Below, in pieces: positions 25,501 through 36,700 of a stretch of DNA of 64,000 bases. Source of the stretch: Balamuthia mandrillaris. Taxonomy: Eukaryota; Discosea; Longamoebia; Balamuthiidae. The notes beneath the pieces are model-generated. The model did no database searches. It was not told the origin of the DNA and saw nothing but the letters and a program-made list of their open reading frames with translations. The position numbers and the translations under genes were made by a program. The stretch is from NCBI GenBank assembly GCA_031835245.1, contig JAVKOQ010000215.1, positions 24,827 to 88,826 of the forward strand. Direction: 5' to 3'. Position 1 is the first letter of the stretch. Every line of letters starts with the position of its first letter.

Positions 25501-25844
25501 TCTCTCTTTCCTGAGCCAAAAAGGGAGGCCTGCTCCCTCGCTGTAGCGCCCTGCGGGGAGGTACGTTTGGGGCTCTGGCTGTTGTGTCGTTGTTGGCGCT
25601 GAGGAGGTGAGCCACCCGTTGTTGTGTTGGTGGTGGGTGGTTGTTCTTGTGAGGGCTGTGGTTGTGTGCCTCGGCCTCCTCTGCCTCTGGGGCCTTTTGC
25701 TCTCCTTGAAGAGGTTGAACGTACAGATGCCGCGTGCTCAGGGCCTTCTTCCTCATTATGCCACAGCGCGGCTGAAGAAGAGCCAAGGAAAGGGGACGGC
25801 TGCCCTCCCCTCTTCCGCCAAGGCGTTGCTCCCTGTGGTTGCAT
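22546..25844 (-). CDS. ankyrin-SAM-TKL protein kinase
   Basis: Seven exons (25844-24704, 24620-24471, 24349-24005, 23866-23427, 23356-23245, 23125-22793, 22721-22546) give 898 aa. Residues 1-220 are low complexity, Gly/Arg/Gln-rich. Ankyrin repeats run from about 225 to 430 (e.g. GCTPLHWAAFEGHARCVERL). A SAM domain lies at about 445-520 (WSPEDVRDWVEAIGYPQYAK). The kinase domain (about 555-835) has LGKGHFGEV, VAVKV, HRDLSSYNIL, ADFGLS and WMAPE; the HRDLSSxN form marks a tyrosine-kinase-like (TKL) enzyme, probably Ser/Thr or dual specificity. All key catalytic residues are visible. Ankyrin and SAM parts suggest scaffold or oligomer control (inference). Intron 3 holds a heptamer array. Confidence 0.93.
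23915..23999 (-). repeat. (GAGAGAC)n heptamer array in kinase intron 3
   Basis: About twelve heptamers, pyrimidine-rich on the sense strand. Unit length matches the TTCTCTC array of LMBRD2. Confidence 0.95.
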
Positions 25845-26630
25845 TTCAGAGAGTTATGTTTTTGGGGGTTCGGTTGTTACCTCCTCCTCCTCTTCCTCCG
25901 ATTATATCCTTCTTGAAGAAGAGGTGCTGCTGCTGGTGCTGAAGCCCACGAGGCACAGCAGCCCAATAAACAAAGGAGAGGGTTGGTCCAGGGTATGTTG
26001 GAAAAAAAAAAGAAAAAAAGAAAATCAGGATCGCCCGCCGCTATGCAGATGGATGTTGCTGAACGAAGAGGAAGAAGAGTGGGTTGATTGAATGGCCTTA
26101 ATCTTTACCAACAAAAAAATGGCTATAAATAAAATAAAACATAAATAAATAAATAAAACCGCCAACAACGAATCTACTTTACTTGTTGGTAACCCACCCA
26201 CCCTTCCACCCTCTCAAAAAAAAACCCCCAAAAAAAAGTAGCAGAAGCAAAAAATAAAATAAAAAAGAGGTTCTCTCTCTCTTCTTCTCGTGTTCCTTCC
26301 TCTTTTTTTTCTTTGCGCCGCCTTAGTATTCCTGCTGCTGCTGGTATTGTGTGCATGAGCGGAGAGGAGAGAGGAGGACAGGAGATTGGATAGGAGACAG
26401 TAGAAAACAATAAGGAGATAGATAGGGGAGAAGACATAGGAGAGGACAAGAGACCTTTTATTGCCCATCGCCAAAAAGAAGAGAAGAGAACGAACGAAAA
26501 AGATTGAACAAAAGCAAACGAGCCGTTCGTTCAGCCCTTCGTTTCTGATTATTTTTTTTTTTGTGTGCTAGCAAACAAGGTTTTCTTGGTGGCGTGGTTT
26601 GTTTCAAAAAAAATTGGAAGAGAAGAGCAA
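25845..26630. promoter_or_regulatory. divergent intergenic region, kinase and PP2C-like gene
   Basis: About 790 bp of low-complexity sequence (A-runs, GGAGA-rich stretch 26355-26450, CT-rich 26270-26310) between divergent starts. No convincing gene. Promoter role inferred from position. Confidence 0.4.
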
Positions 26631-29368
26631 ATGGCAGCGGCCAAACCGGCATTCCCGCCGCCCTCCTTGTACGCGGCGCTTCCTCCCGATATGAAGATTA
26701 GGCCTCTGGCGAAGAGGGAAAGGCAAGTTTGCTTTTTTGTTGTCTGTTCTCTACTCTAATTGTGGGCTTGTTGTGATCAGAACCCAACGAGTATTCGGCC
26801 CAAAGAAAGATAACAAAGAAGAAAGCATCATTTCGCGTAGCGACATCATGGTACTTTTTTTTAAAAAAAAACTTTCAGCTCAGCCCATTCGAGCTTTTGT
26901 GTTTGCTTCCGTCATCTTGGTCGTCTTATGAAAGAGTTTTTTCGTGCTTTTTAGGTTTCCGGCATAAGCAGTTCGTCTTTTCCTAAGAGACCTGGCACCA
27001 GCTTGCGAGATGGCGACCCCGTTGCTGACTCATTTCGTTGCACATGGTAACATGAGTGGTTGTTGTTGTCTTGTGTTGTTGTCTTATGTCTTCTCTTTCT
27101 TCTTCTTGACCGCCTTTTCTTTTCCGCCATATGATAGTTGGGACAACAGGTATCAAAAGCGCTGCTCTGGTTATGCTTTTCATTTATTAAAACTCTCATT
27201 CTAACACAACATTAGAGTGATAGCGGCAGTGGCAGATGGCTGCAACTTTGGTAATAGGCCACAAGAAGCTGCCACCAAAGCCACATTCGCTTTCGTGGAG
27301 CACGTGAATGGCAAGCAAACCTTTGGAGACTTGCAGGAAGCCGGCAAGTTGATAGAAGAAGCCTTCGAACAAGCTCATCTTCACATTATCGCTAACAAGA
27401 AAGGAGCAGACATTTGGGAGGCTGGTACCACTTCTCTCTGCGGCGGGATGATAGTGGAGTTGAAAAAAGAGGACAAGAGAGACTTAAACTGGGGATTCAT
27501 ATGTGGAGCAGTCGGTGATATTAAGGTCTATCGTTGGACTCCTAAGCAACCAAAAGGCTCCCGCGTCATGGATGTTACTGAGAACAATCGCTTTCAAGCC
27601 AGAGATGAACGTGATCCTGGTGGCAGGTCGTCTTCTTGTTCTTGTTCTTGTTCTTGTTCTTGTTCTTGTTCTTGTTCTTGTTCTTGTTCTTGTTCTTGTT
27701 CTTGTTCTTGTTCTTGTTCTTGTTCTTGTTCTTGTTCTTGTTCATCTTGTTCTTCTTCTTCTCTCTTTTGTTTATTCTCGCGAGTTGATATATGAACAAA
27801 TGATTGTAGGTTGGGACCTTATCTAGATGAGGGTTTGCCCGACTTGCGCAACTTTAGGCTGTATTGGACTCCATGCGACAAAGGAGATATGTTCTTCTTT
27901 CTGACGCGTGGCGTTTACGAAAACTTCCACCCGATGATGCAAGGCAAAACCCCAAAAGATATTCCCGATTTGTCGGTGAGCACCTGGGAAGGTTTGTTCT
28001 GTTCTTTCACGTTCTCTTTTTATTCTTTCTGGTTTACCATCAAATATGCAGAGGCCGAAAAGAACGCGTTGGCCCAGCAACAAATAACTCTGTGGATGAA
28101 CTCACAACTAGAGCAGCTGATTGAGAACCATGGAGCTAGCCCAACCATATCCAAAGCCATCCTTACCATGTGCATGCAGATAACCTCCGCTCGACGAACT
28201 TTTATGGAAGACAACCAATCTGCTCGTCCACCAACCGACTACGTGTCTTTTCCTGGCAAACTGGATCACATGACTGCTCTGGTTTGTTTTCATATCTGTT
28301 TTTCCTCTGCTAATTCTAAAGCATAACTCTGCTTTCTCTGGTGTAATTACGACAAAAACAATCAAGGTTTTAAGAGTAGGGGTAGTACGCGCGCCACTAG
28401 GATCGATGCGCAAAGCAGCCCACCCATTGGTGGCCGGCTCTGTCAACAATCTTTTATCCTCCGATCCATCGCTTTCCACTTCTCCCTTCTCATTTACAGC
28501 CTCTGGTAATGTGAACGGAAGTACAAACGGGCCTATAGCTGAACGATGGGAATGGCGGTGTTTCTTCCCCCTCACGCCCCAGATAACCACAACCACAACG
28601 GAGCAGACAGCTGCTACAACAAAGACAAACGCAACAACATTAATCGAGAGGCTGGCAGACAAGAACAAGAAGTTAGCCATGGCGGTGCAAAAATTGGGGA
28701 AGGAAGGGACGCAGCACTTTACTTTTTATCTCAACTTCTTCGAACCGGACATCATCCTTCGGCAAGAGCACAACGCGCCTCCCAAACATGGCGAGGTGAG
28801 AACCGCGCCGCTGCTGCTGGACGCCCGAATAAAGAAGGAGGAGAAGGAGGGCTTTGACTGTTGGCGTCACTGCGCCCAACTGTCCTTTGACAATCATATG
28901 GACAAGCACCACCTTATCAAGTCGGTCATAACTTCCCTCTCCCAACGTGGCTTCCCTCAGGAACGCATCATCCAGGTCTCTTCCTCCATCGACTCTTTCC
29001 TTCCCTCTCTTGACACCCTCCTTGTTCGCGAGAGGAAGAGAGTGTTGTCATTTGGAGAGTTGGGCAACCTTTATGGATCGGCAGCAGGAGACCTTGCTCT
29101 TGCTGAAAGCGATTTGATGGTGATGGGCAAGGATGGCACCTGCCTAGGAACCTTCCATAGCATTCATCTGAGTGCCGCGAAGCCCAAGTACATCAAACCT
29201 TTTGTGAAACAGCACGTAGTGCCCTACCTTCTGGATGTCGCATCTTCTCCTCCATCTTCCTCTTCGGCCCAGTCGCCTTCCGCTGCCTCCCCATCTATAT
29301 CGGCAAGGGTGCCTCCCTCTGTTCTTTGCATGAACTTTTCAGAATTCTTGTGCAAGCTTCGCAGTTGA
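26631..29368 (+). CDS. PP2C-like phosphatase-fold protein with long C-terminal region
   Basis: Eight exons (26631-26722, 26781-26850, 26955-27046, 27138-27149, 27216-27626, 27810-27991, 28052-28281, 28367-29368) give 696 aa. Intron 1 starts with GC, not GT. Exon 4 is only 12 nt and supplies WDN, giving SFRCTCWDNRVIAAVADG, then CNFGNRPQEAA, the hallmark of Dictyostelium PP2C-like proteins. Metal-binding Asp residues (VADG; GTTSLCGG; FFFLTRGVYEN) are only partly like canonical PP2C (DGxGG, SDGV), since DG is followed by C and the usual SDG is TRG. The phosphatase-like part ends near residue 370. The rest, in one long exon, is unrecognised and rich in Ser and Thr at its start. It may be a pseudo-phosphatase. 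Confidence 0.8.
27629..27756 (+). repeat. (TTGTTC)n hexamer array in PP2C-like intron 5
   Basis: About twenty hexamers directly after the 5' splice site at 27626, pyrimidine-rich on the sense strand. Confidence 0.95.
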
Positions 29369-29560
29369 GGAGCTCCTCCTCTCCCTCTGTCTTTTTGGTG
29401 TTTTGTTTTTCGCAGGTGGAGGCAATAACGTGTACCTTCTATACATAAAAATGAATGAATGAGTAGTTTGTGTTTGGTTGTTTGGTTTTTTAATTGTCCA
29501 CTTCCAAACGAGAAGGAAAGGGAGGAAGTTGGTAACAAGGGGCCAGTGCATAAAACCCTT

Positions 29561-30457
29561 TCACTCTTCCTTCCTGGCAACCTTCCGGCGGCCGCCTGCA
29601 GCAGCAGCAGCAGCACCACTACCATTGCCAGCAGCACGGGTCTTGGCAGCAAAGTCCTCCGCAGCAGCGGTGGCGGAGCGGCGACCGGTGTAAGTGCGGA
29701 TGTAGAAGGAGGTGAAGAGGAAGATAAAGGAGAGGCCAACGGCCTGACCGAAATAAACGGACCAGATGTGACCACGGCAGTCCCACACGCCCAAAATCGG
29801 GATGGCGATGATGTGAGGCCAAGTGGCGGACATGTCGATGAAGAACTGCACGATCTGCAGCTGGGTGAGGTAGCGCTTCCACCAGGGCTGGTAGCCGAAG
29901 GTCTGCACCATGTAATAGTAGTACATGAACACGTGCACAATGGAGTTGTTGAGGACGAGGATCCACTGGCCAGTGGTGTCCGTGTAGCAGAAGAAGTAGA
30001 AGAGGTAGGGCACGATAAAGTGATGGTAGACATGCACAAACTCCAGGTTCTTCTTCTTCAGCACCAGCAGCAGCGTGTCAATCATCTCATAGTACTTGGA
30101 GACGTAGAAGACATAGCACCAAAAGGCGAGGCTGCCTCTAGCCAGGGAAGGGGAGTTGCGGTCGGCGTAGGCGTGGCCTTCATCACAGTAGATCTGGGAC
30201 CAGCCGTAGTTGCGGACGATGGGGATAAGGGCCGCCACAACACCCACTGCCATCAGTAAGCTCAGCAGGCAGAGGAAGAGGTTGTGGACGGCGGTCACTG
30301 CTTTCAGCCTCATTGGCTCCTTGATGAACTGTCTCAGCCCAAAGATGAAAATGAGGTAAAAGAAGGTGCCGCCCACAACAAGTTCAGGGCTGGTGAACGG
30401 CGCCCCGTGGAAACTAAAGTTGTCGATGTAGTTTTGTACTGCGCGAAGCTGTTCCAT
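29561..30457 (-). CDS. ELO-family very-long-chain fatty acid elongase
   Basis: Intronless, 298 aa, start at the ATG at 30457. The catalytic HxxHH box is present (EFVHVYHHFIVPYLFYFF), with the preceding SKYYEMIDTLLLVLKKK and the following NNSIVHVFMYYYYM and WWKRYLTQLQIVQFF. About seven membrane helices are expected. The C-terminus ends in basic residues (RRKVARKEE), a KxKxx-like ER retrieval signal. The histidine box with HVYHH resembles ELO enzymes of the polyunsaturated and saturated classes. The enzyme condenses malonyl-CoA with acyl-CoA in the ER. It lies next to a sphingolipid synthase gene and about 8 kb from a front-end desaturase. Confidence 0.95.
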   Translation of the reverse strand: MEQLRAVQNYIDNFSFHGAPFTSPELVVGGTFFYLIFIFGLRQFIKEPMRLKAVTAVHNLFLCLLSLLMAVGVVAALIPIVRNYGWSQIYCDEGHAYADRNSPSLARGSLAFWCYVFYVSKYYEMIDTLLLVLKKKNLEFVHVYHHFIVPYLFYFFCYTDTTGQWILVLNNSIVHVFMYYYYMVQTFGYQPWWKRYLTQLQIVQFFIDMSATWPHIIAIPILGVWDCRGHIWSVYFGQAVGLSFIFLFTSFYIRTYTGRRSATAAAEDFAAKTRAAGNGSGAAAAAAGGRRKVARKEE

Positions 30458-30926
30458 CTTTTTGTCACTCTCTTCTAGAATAAATAAATAAGCTGTTTTT
30501 TTCACTGCTCCTTCCTCGCTCGCTGCCTCTCGTAAAACTCCTTTGGTGCTATTGCCGGAGGGTAGGGTGCTTTCCTCTTTCTTTCCGTCGTCAAACTGCT
30601 GCTGCTGGTGGTGTGGTGCTTTGGCCCCGCTGCTGCTCCTCCTCGCTAAATAAAAAAAAAAAGCCCCCCTTTCCCCTCTTCACAAAAAAAGAATGCCCCT
30701 TTGCCGGAACGTTAATGCGAGACGCTGGCAACGACTGTGACCCGATGCCCTCCTGTAATGGGTTAATCGCTATGGTGATTGGACAGTTTTTGGCCCATAG
30801 CCTTCCCATAAGCAATAACTCCTAATGGCGGGTAATTATCGATAAATGGCAATAGTTAACGGTAATTGTCCTAATAATAAATAATATTTTTTTCCTAATA
30901 ATAAATTAAAGAAGAAAAAAGAATTC
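30458..30926. other. spacer between two minus-strand lipid genes
   Basis: Contains homopolymer-rich UTR-like sequence and an AT-rich stretch (30780-30920) with repeated AATAAT/AATAAA blocks near the 3' end of the SAM-sphingolipid synthase gene. No gene seen. Confidence 0.55.
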
Positions 30927-33150
30927 TTATTTCATTTTAGGTTTGGGTGGTGCTCCCCCTTGTTGTTGTTGTCGGAGGAGGTGGGATGCATCTCTTCGTG
31001 AAAACAAGGAGGAGAAAGAGACATACTCGTTAGGCACAACGCCCTGCGTGTCCTCCTCCAAATAATTGAAAAGGGGCATGTAAAAGCCCTTGTTGCTCCT
31101 CTCTTCCTCGCTGAGAAAGACCATGGAGTTGGCCAAGTTGTGGTAGTGAAGGAAGAGATGAGTGGAGATGTAATAAGCCATCAGTACGTCGATACTGTAA
31201 TGCTCGTGCCCCGCCAGGATGAAGAACATGCCAAATAGGTTCATCACCCAAGAGAAGATGTGGAGGCCCTTCCACTTTGAGTCGGTATATTCTAGGATGA
31301 AGCAGTTGAATATGGTAAGCATTACGGTGTGTCCGCTGAACATATAATCTCCACATGTTCTCACTCCATTCACTGAGAGACCTGTTCATTTTTCTTGTTA
31401 GCCAAAAGAAGGTATAATACAAAGAAGAGCAAAAAATCGAACCAAGCCCCGAGAAGATAGCCCAAGCAGCACGCAACTTGTCCTCAATACCATTGGTGAG
31501 TTGGTCCTCTGGAATACCTGATAGATGATGATCGCACTTGACATGAGTGCCCGGTACACTCAACGAGGTGACGAACATGGTGCAGCATCTTAGCAAGAAT
31601 ACCATCGCCGTTATGCAGCAGAAGCGGCGAAGGATGACCATGCGGAAACGATGCAGCAAGACGGTTACAAAGAAGATGAGGGCCAGACTGAAGATGGTGT
31701 ACTCCGCCAGGGTGAAGGCCACAGGCATGTGTGGCACGTTGTCCAGGATGATGTCCGGGAGAGGAGGATAGCTAGTTGGGTCTGGCACCCGCTCGTGCAC
31801 AAATGTCATTGTCAGAGCTGTTGCCATAGCGCTGAATAACAGAAACAGAAAGCTCATCACTGGTGTTGGAAAGAAGGAACATGTACACAAAAGAATAAGT
31901 GTTTGTTACAACCAGTAGATAGGAAAACATCAACAGGAACCAACATCGAAAGAACGCATTTCACCCCCAACAAAGAAAGGATGCAAGAAACGAAAGGAGG
32001 GGGATAAGCGCACCAAGCCGACTGAGAGCAGAGGCGAATCTCTCATCAACGTGCCAAACAGGCAAGAAGGATGCTCTCGTTTTGGTGGGAGAGCTGAAAG
32101 GCCACCAGACACCTCCTTCCTTGGAAAGCTTGCCATACTCCCTCTGCCATCTCTTCAGCACCTCTGCGAAGCCCTCCTCTTCTCCTACCTCAACTTGATG
32201 CCCCTCTTCATCGAGTAGAGGGTGTATCGAACGAGAACGAGGTCTGGTTTTAGCCAGAGGAGGAGAAGAGGAGTCTGTCTCGAGGCTCCTCCTTCGTTGT
32301 TGGCTGGGCAAAGACGAAGAAGCAAAACCGTCCACCGCTGCATCTAACAAACGCGGCTCCGAAGGGAGGTGGCGGGTGTAGCCTGTGTCTTGAGCGCGTA
32401 GTTGTTGTATCGTCCATGACAGACGCTTGATGTCTCCAATTACGCCCAACGCCAGTGGTTCCTCTCTTAAATCGTGTTCCTGTGTTTCGAGTCAGGACAA
32501 AAGAGAAGAACAAGAACAAGAAGAACAGGAACAGAAAGAAGAAGAAGAAGAAGAAGAAGAAGAAGAAGAAGAAGAAGAAGAAGAAGAAGACAAGAACAAG
32601 AAGAAGAACAAGAAGAAGAACAAGAAGAAGAACAAGAAGAAGAACAAGAACAAGAAGAAGAACAAGAACAAGAACAAGAACAAGAACAAGAAGAAGAAGA
32701 AGAAAAACAAGAAGAAGAAGAAGAAGAAGAACAAGAACAAGAACAAGAAGAAGAAGAAGAAAAACAAGAAGAAGAAGAAGAAGAAGAACAAGAACAAGAA
32801 GAAGAACAAGAACAAGAAGAAGAAGAAGAAGAAGCAGAAGAACAAGAACAAGAACAAGAAGAAGAACAAGAACAAGAAGAAGAGAGAAAGGAAAAGAAGA
32901 GAGAAAGGAAAAGAGAGGCAAGCCAAAAAAAAAAAAAAAACGCGGGACATACAGTGAGGCTCAACAAGATTTCTCCATCTACGTTGTTTTTGGCAAACTT
33001 CTCAGCGTAACGGCCATAGCCGCCCATCCCCAGCCACTTGCTCACGTCGCTCACGCTCCATTCGCTCGCTTTGATTACGGCAGTAGCGGTCGTCACCGTG
33101 TCGGTCGCTGTCCTCTCCTTGTTCGATACGCTCCTCTTCTTCTTGCCCAT
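30927..33150 (-). CDS. SAM-domain sphingomyelin synthase-type enzyme (SMS1/SAMD8-like)
   Basis: Four exons (33150-32953, 32479-32014, 31859-31443, 31381-30927) give 511 aa. A SAM domain spans residues about 28-95 and is restored exactly across intron 1 (WSVSDVSKWLGMGGYGRYAE, then LLSLTEHDLREEPLALGVIG). After a Ser/Arg-rich linker come membrane helices with VHERVPDPTSYPPLPD and CTMFVTSLSVPGTH. The catalytic PAP2-type triad region is intact: CGDYMFSGHTVML and HEHYSIDVLMAYYIS (His, His, Asp). This is the layout of animal SMS1 and SAMD8. Such enzymes move a phosphoalcohol head group between glycerolipid and ceramide in Golgi or ER membranes. The substrate here cannot be told from sequence. Confidence 0.92.
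32504..32890 (-). repeat. (GAA)n/(GAACAA)n array in SAM-sphingolipid synthase intron 1
   Basis: About 385 bp of trinucleotide and hexanucleotide purine repeat on the plus strand, pyrimidine (TTC/TTGTTC) on the sense strand. It fills most of the 473-nt intron. Large frames across it are artefacts. Confidence 0.95.
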
Positions 33151-33459
33151 ACCTTTTCCCCCCTACTCTGTTTCTCTCTCTCTCTCTCTCTCTCTGTTCG
33201 TAAAGTTTTGTTATTGTTTTGTTATTGCTCGTGTGTGGTGTGTTTTTTTTTTAAAAAAACACAAACAAGGGTTGAAAGGGCGGGGAGCAGACAGGGACAT
33301 GTTTCAAGACCCTTCTCTGTTTGTTTTCCAGCTTTTCTTTCGGATGTTTCAGAGATAAACAACCAAAAAACATTCGCTTTTATATCACTTGAGATAAAAA
33401 GAAAATGCACAACAAAAAAAAAACAAACAGCAGAGAGGGATGGCGTTGCTGGGGGTGGT

Positions 33460-33730
33460 TCATCCTTCCGAAGAGGAGGACGGCATGACGGAAACAAGGA
33501 AGCGAGTGTCTATGGAGACGAAGCAGCGCACAAAGTTGTGAAGACACGCGAAGAAAACGTGAGACAAACACTTGCTGGCGTCTTCTCCGAAGAACGTGGC
33601 CAGAGAGGTCCATTCCTGACGCATCTTAAGCACCACTTCTTCCAATGCTTCTATTTCTGCTTTTGCTTCGTTGTAAAATGGCTTTTGTTTTTGTATTTTT
33701 AAAAAGAAAATAAGCAAAAAGAAAGAACGA

Positions 33731-33793
<63 letters not shown>

Positions 33794-36700
33794 TACCATC
33801 ATGACAGCAACGTAACGATCTTTTGTCTCCGCGTCGCTGTGATGCTTCTGGCAAAGAACAATTTGCTGATGCACTCGAGACAGTTCAATCTTCATTTGTT
33901 TTAGCTCAGCTGTTATGTTCTCAATGGATACTTTGGATGCTGCTTCAATGGATTGCAGTTCTTCGTGGAAGTTGAGCAAGGAAGGCATCTGGTTCTCGAT
34001 CTCCTTTTTCAAGTAGTGCAACAGAGTAACGTCTTTGTGCTTTCCTCTTGTCTCTGTCAACTTTTTTTTTGGTTATAAAATGTTCGTACTCAGCACCATA
34101 AAGAAAGAAAAACAAGGAAACATACCTTAGTAAGACTTTCCATCCGAAAGCCATGACTGGAGGAAAGATGATTGTCGCGGTTGAGGACACTACCCAGGGC
34201 CAATATGGTCTTAAGGAGCTGCGGGAACTTTTGGTTGGTCTTCACTTGGATGCAGGCCGATAGCACCGTTTCCGTGTCTCGTTGTACGTCCTGAACGAGA
34301 GTGGAGTACTGTTTCTTCCACAGAAAAGTATCCAGACGTTCGTTCAAGCGTGGAATCTCCATTAACTGTTCGTGTGAAAAGACAGATCAGAGAATGAAAA
34401 AGGAAAGACAGAGAAAGCGAATAAAAGGTAAGCAAACCTTCAACAGGAAACGTTCAGCTGGGCCAAGTTTATCATCGTCTGTGCTGTCTTGTTGTGGATG
34501 AGCATAGCCCATAAGAAGTTCAATCTCTTCTTCTTTAGGAGCGATGTACTTAAGAGCCTTGACCCTATCTATACACAGCATGTCTTCGTCCATTTGCCAA
34601 ATGGCTTCTTGAATCTTGTCTTGAGTCGTTTTGAACTGAGACAACAAAATTGCTTCAAATAAATAAACACATAAATAAAAAGGAGGTAAGTTCATATACA
34701 AAATTGCTTCTGAATAAAAAGGAAAAGAAGAAAGAGCAAACCAATGTTATTAACTCTTTGAAGAGGAAGAAGCATCCCAGCTGAAGAACTAGTACTGCTC
34801 TTTGAAGAGGGGGTAGCAGCGATGGATTTCCTTCTCTGCACGGTGGGCGATATCGAAAACAACGACTCAAGCTCCGAAACGTTAACCTTGATGGGTGGGG
34901 CGTCCTCTACAGCGGCTGCGTTCCAAACCGTTTGCTCTATCTTGTTCTGCATCCAACATTCATTCAGCAATTGATTCATTTAAGCTTTAAGCCGAGAAGA
35001 AATAGAAGGGATTGTTGTAAAGTACCTTTGGAATGACGCTCCAGTGAAGCGGGCGCATTTTCTTTCTGGAAGCCTGTTGTTGATCCTGTTGATCAGCTTC
35101 TGAAGATGAAGCAGAGCGCTTGTTCGGTGAGGATGAAGAGCTGTTGTTCTTGGCGGTAGACTTTTGTACAAAAGGAGGCGGTGGTGGAGGAGGAGCAACC
35201 GGAGGAGGAGGCGGTGGGGCAGGGCCACTTGTTGAAGTCACAGGCTCTTCAATAAGGGAGGCGTGTTGTTCCTTCAATGGTTGAAGTGGAGGAGCAGAAA
35301 AATAGGAAGAGGAAGAAGGTATGCTGGAAGAGGACGAACCGCCTGGAGAAAACGGGGTGGGTGGAGGAGAAGAGGGTGGAGTGGAATAAGAGGCATAGTA
35401 GGCGATAGAAGAAGAATTCGAATCAGACGAGGCAGTCAAAGCGCCTGCTTTGACCAGGAAGGGAGAGTTAACCGAAGGTGACATAGATGCCAGAGATAGA
35501 GAAAATGATGTGGGTCCGGCAGGAGCTGACAACAACATGCTATTATTGTCGGAGGTTGAAAAGGAAGTAGAGATAAGATCCAATGAGGATTGAAAGAGAG
35601 GCTCGCGAGCCTTAACGTCACTTTTGGAACGCAACGCAGTGCCGGCAATGCTTTGTCTCCGTTTAGAATGACCCCGAGAACGAGCACGAGAGGATGAGGT
35701 AGGAGAAGTTGTGGGCGAAGCCGGTGCTAAAAGTCGAGAAAGAAGTCGGTCGTTCTCCTTTTTGAGGCGCCAAGCCTTTTCGTTCTTCTCGCGTTCTTTT
35801 CTCTCTTCTTGTTCAACGTCGACAAGGTGCTGGGTTGGTCTCTGTGTGCGTTTTGTCAGTAGCTGTTTGGTTTCTGCCTCTGTCGAAACAATTGAAAAGC
35901 TTTTGAATTTTTGTTTACGCCGATCCGTTTTCGAACCATGTGCAAGCTCTTGCTTCAACTCTTTCATCAGCGCCACTGATTGTGTGGTCTTGAGCGGTGA
36001 GTTGGTTGCATTGCCGTTGTTGTTGTTGTTGTTGTTGTTGGTTTTGATGCGACTATTGTTACAAATGTTCTTGTTCTCTTTGTCATAAGAAGAAGAAGCA
36101 GTGTGATGGCGACGAACTTCTGTGGCGCCCTGTTGTTGCTTTTTGTAACAGATGTAGGTTTCCTCTGCAGAAAGCCGATAAAGCTTCACGATATCGCTCA
36201 AATGGGCGACAAGATACCAAATGCCCAACGTTATGTCCTCCAAACGAAACACCGTTATATAAGCTCCACCATGCTTCCAAGCAATATCAGCTGCAGAGGT
36301 TGCGGAAGAAGAGGAAGAGGAGGACGAAAAGACAGATTTGCTCTTGTGTTGAGCCTCATGAATGGATGCGGCAGAAGGAGAAGATAGTTCGAAGAGAGCG
36401 ATGCCGTTGCTCAGTCTCTTCGAGCTAAAGTTTTCAATAGCTACTATAGCCGTCGATGGACGAAAGATGCCCCGCTATGAAAGGTAAAAACGCAAAGCAA
36501 AAGAACGGGAATTCAAGCAAGAACAAAAGTGAGCGAATGCAACAACAGCACCGATAGCAAAGCACAAACCAGAGTAAGTTGCTCTGAATCACCACCCAAA
36601 GAAAGAGGTATTCTTATTCTTCCTGTTTATGTGAATGTAAAGGGGCAACAGGTTATTAACCATCCTCGTTTCACAAGACAGGAACAAGAAAAGATAAGAC

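Noticed and set aside
27503-27826. Repeat-encoded Leu/Val or Asn/Lys frames
   Set aside because: They cover the TTGTTC intronic array; the PP2C-like exons explain the region.
32427-33150. Large Lys/Glu/Arg-rich and Ser/Cys- or Phe/Leu-rich frames on both strands
   Set aside because: They read through the GAA-type array in intron 1 of the SAM-sphingolipid synthase gene.
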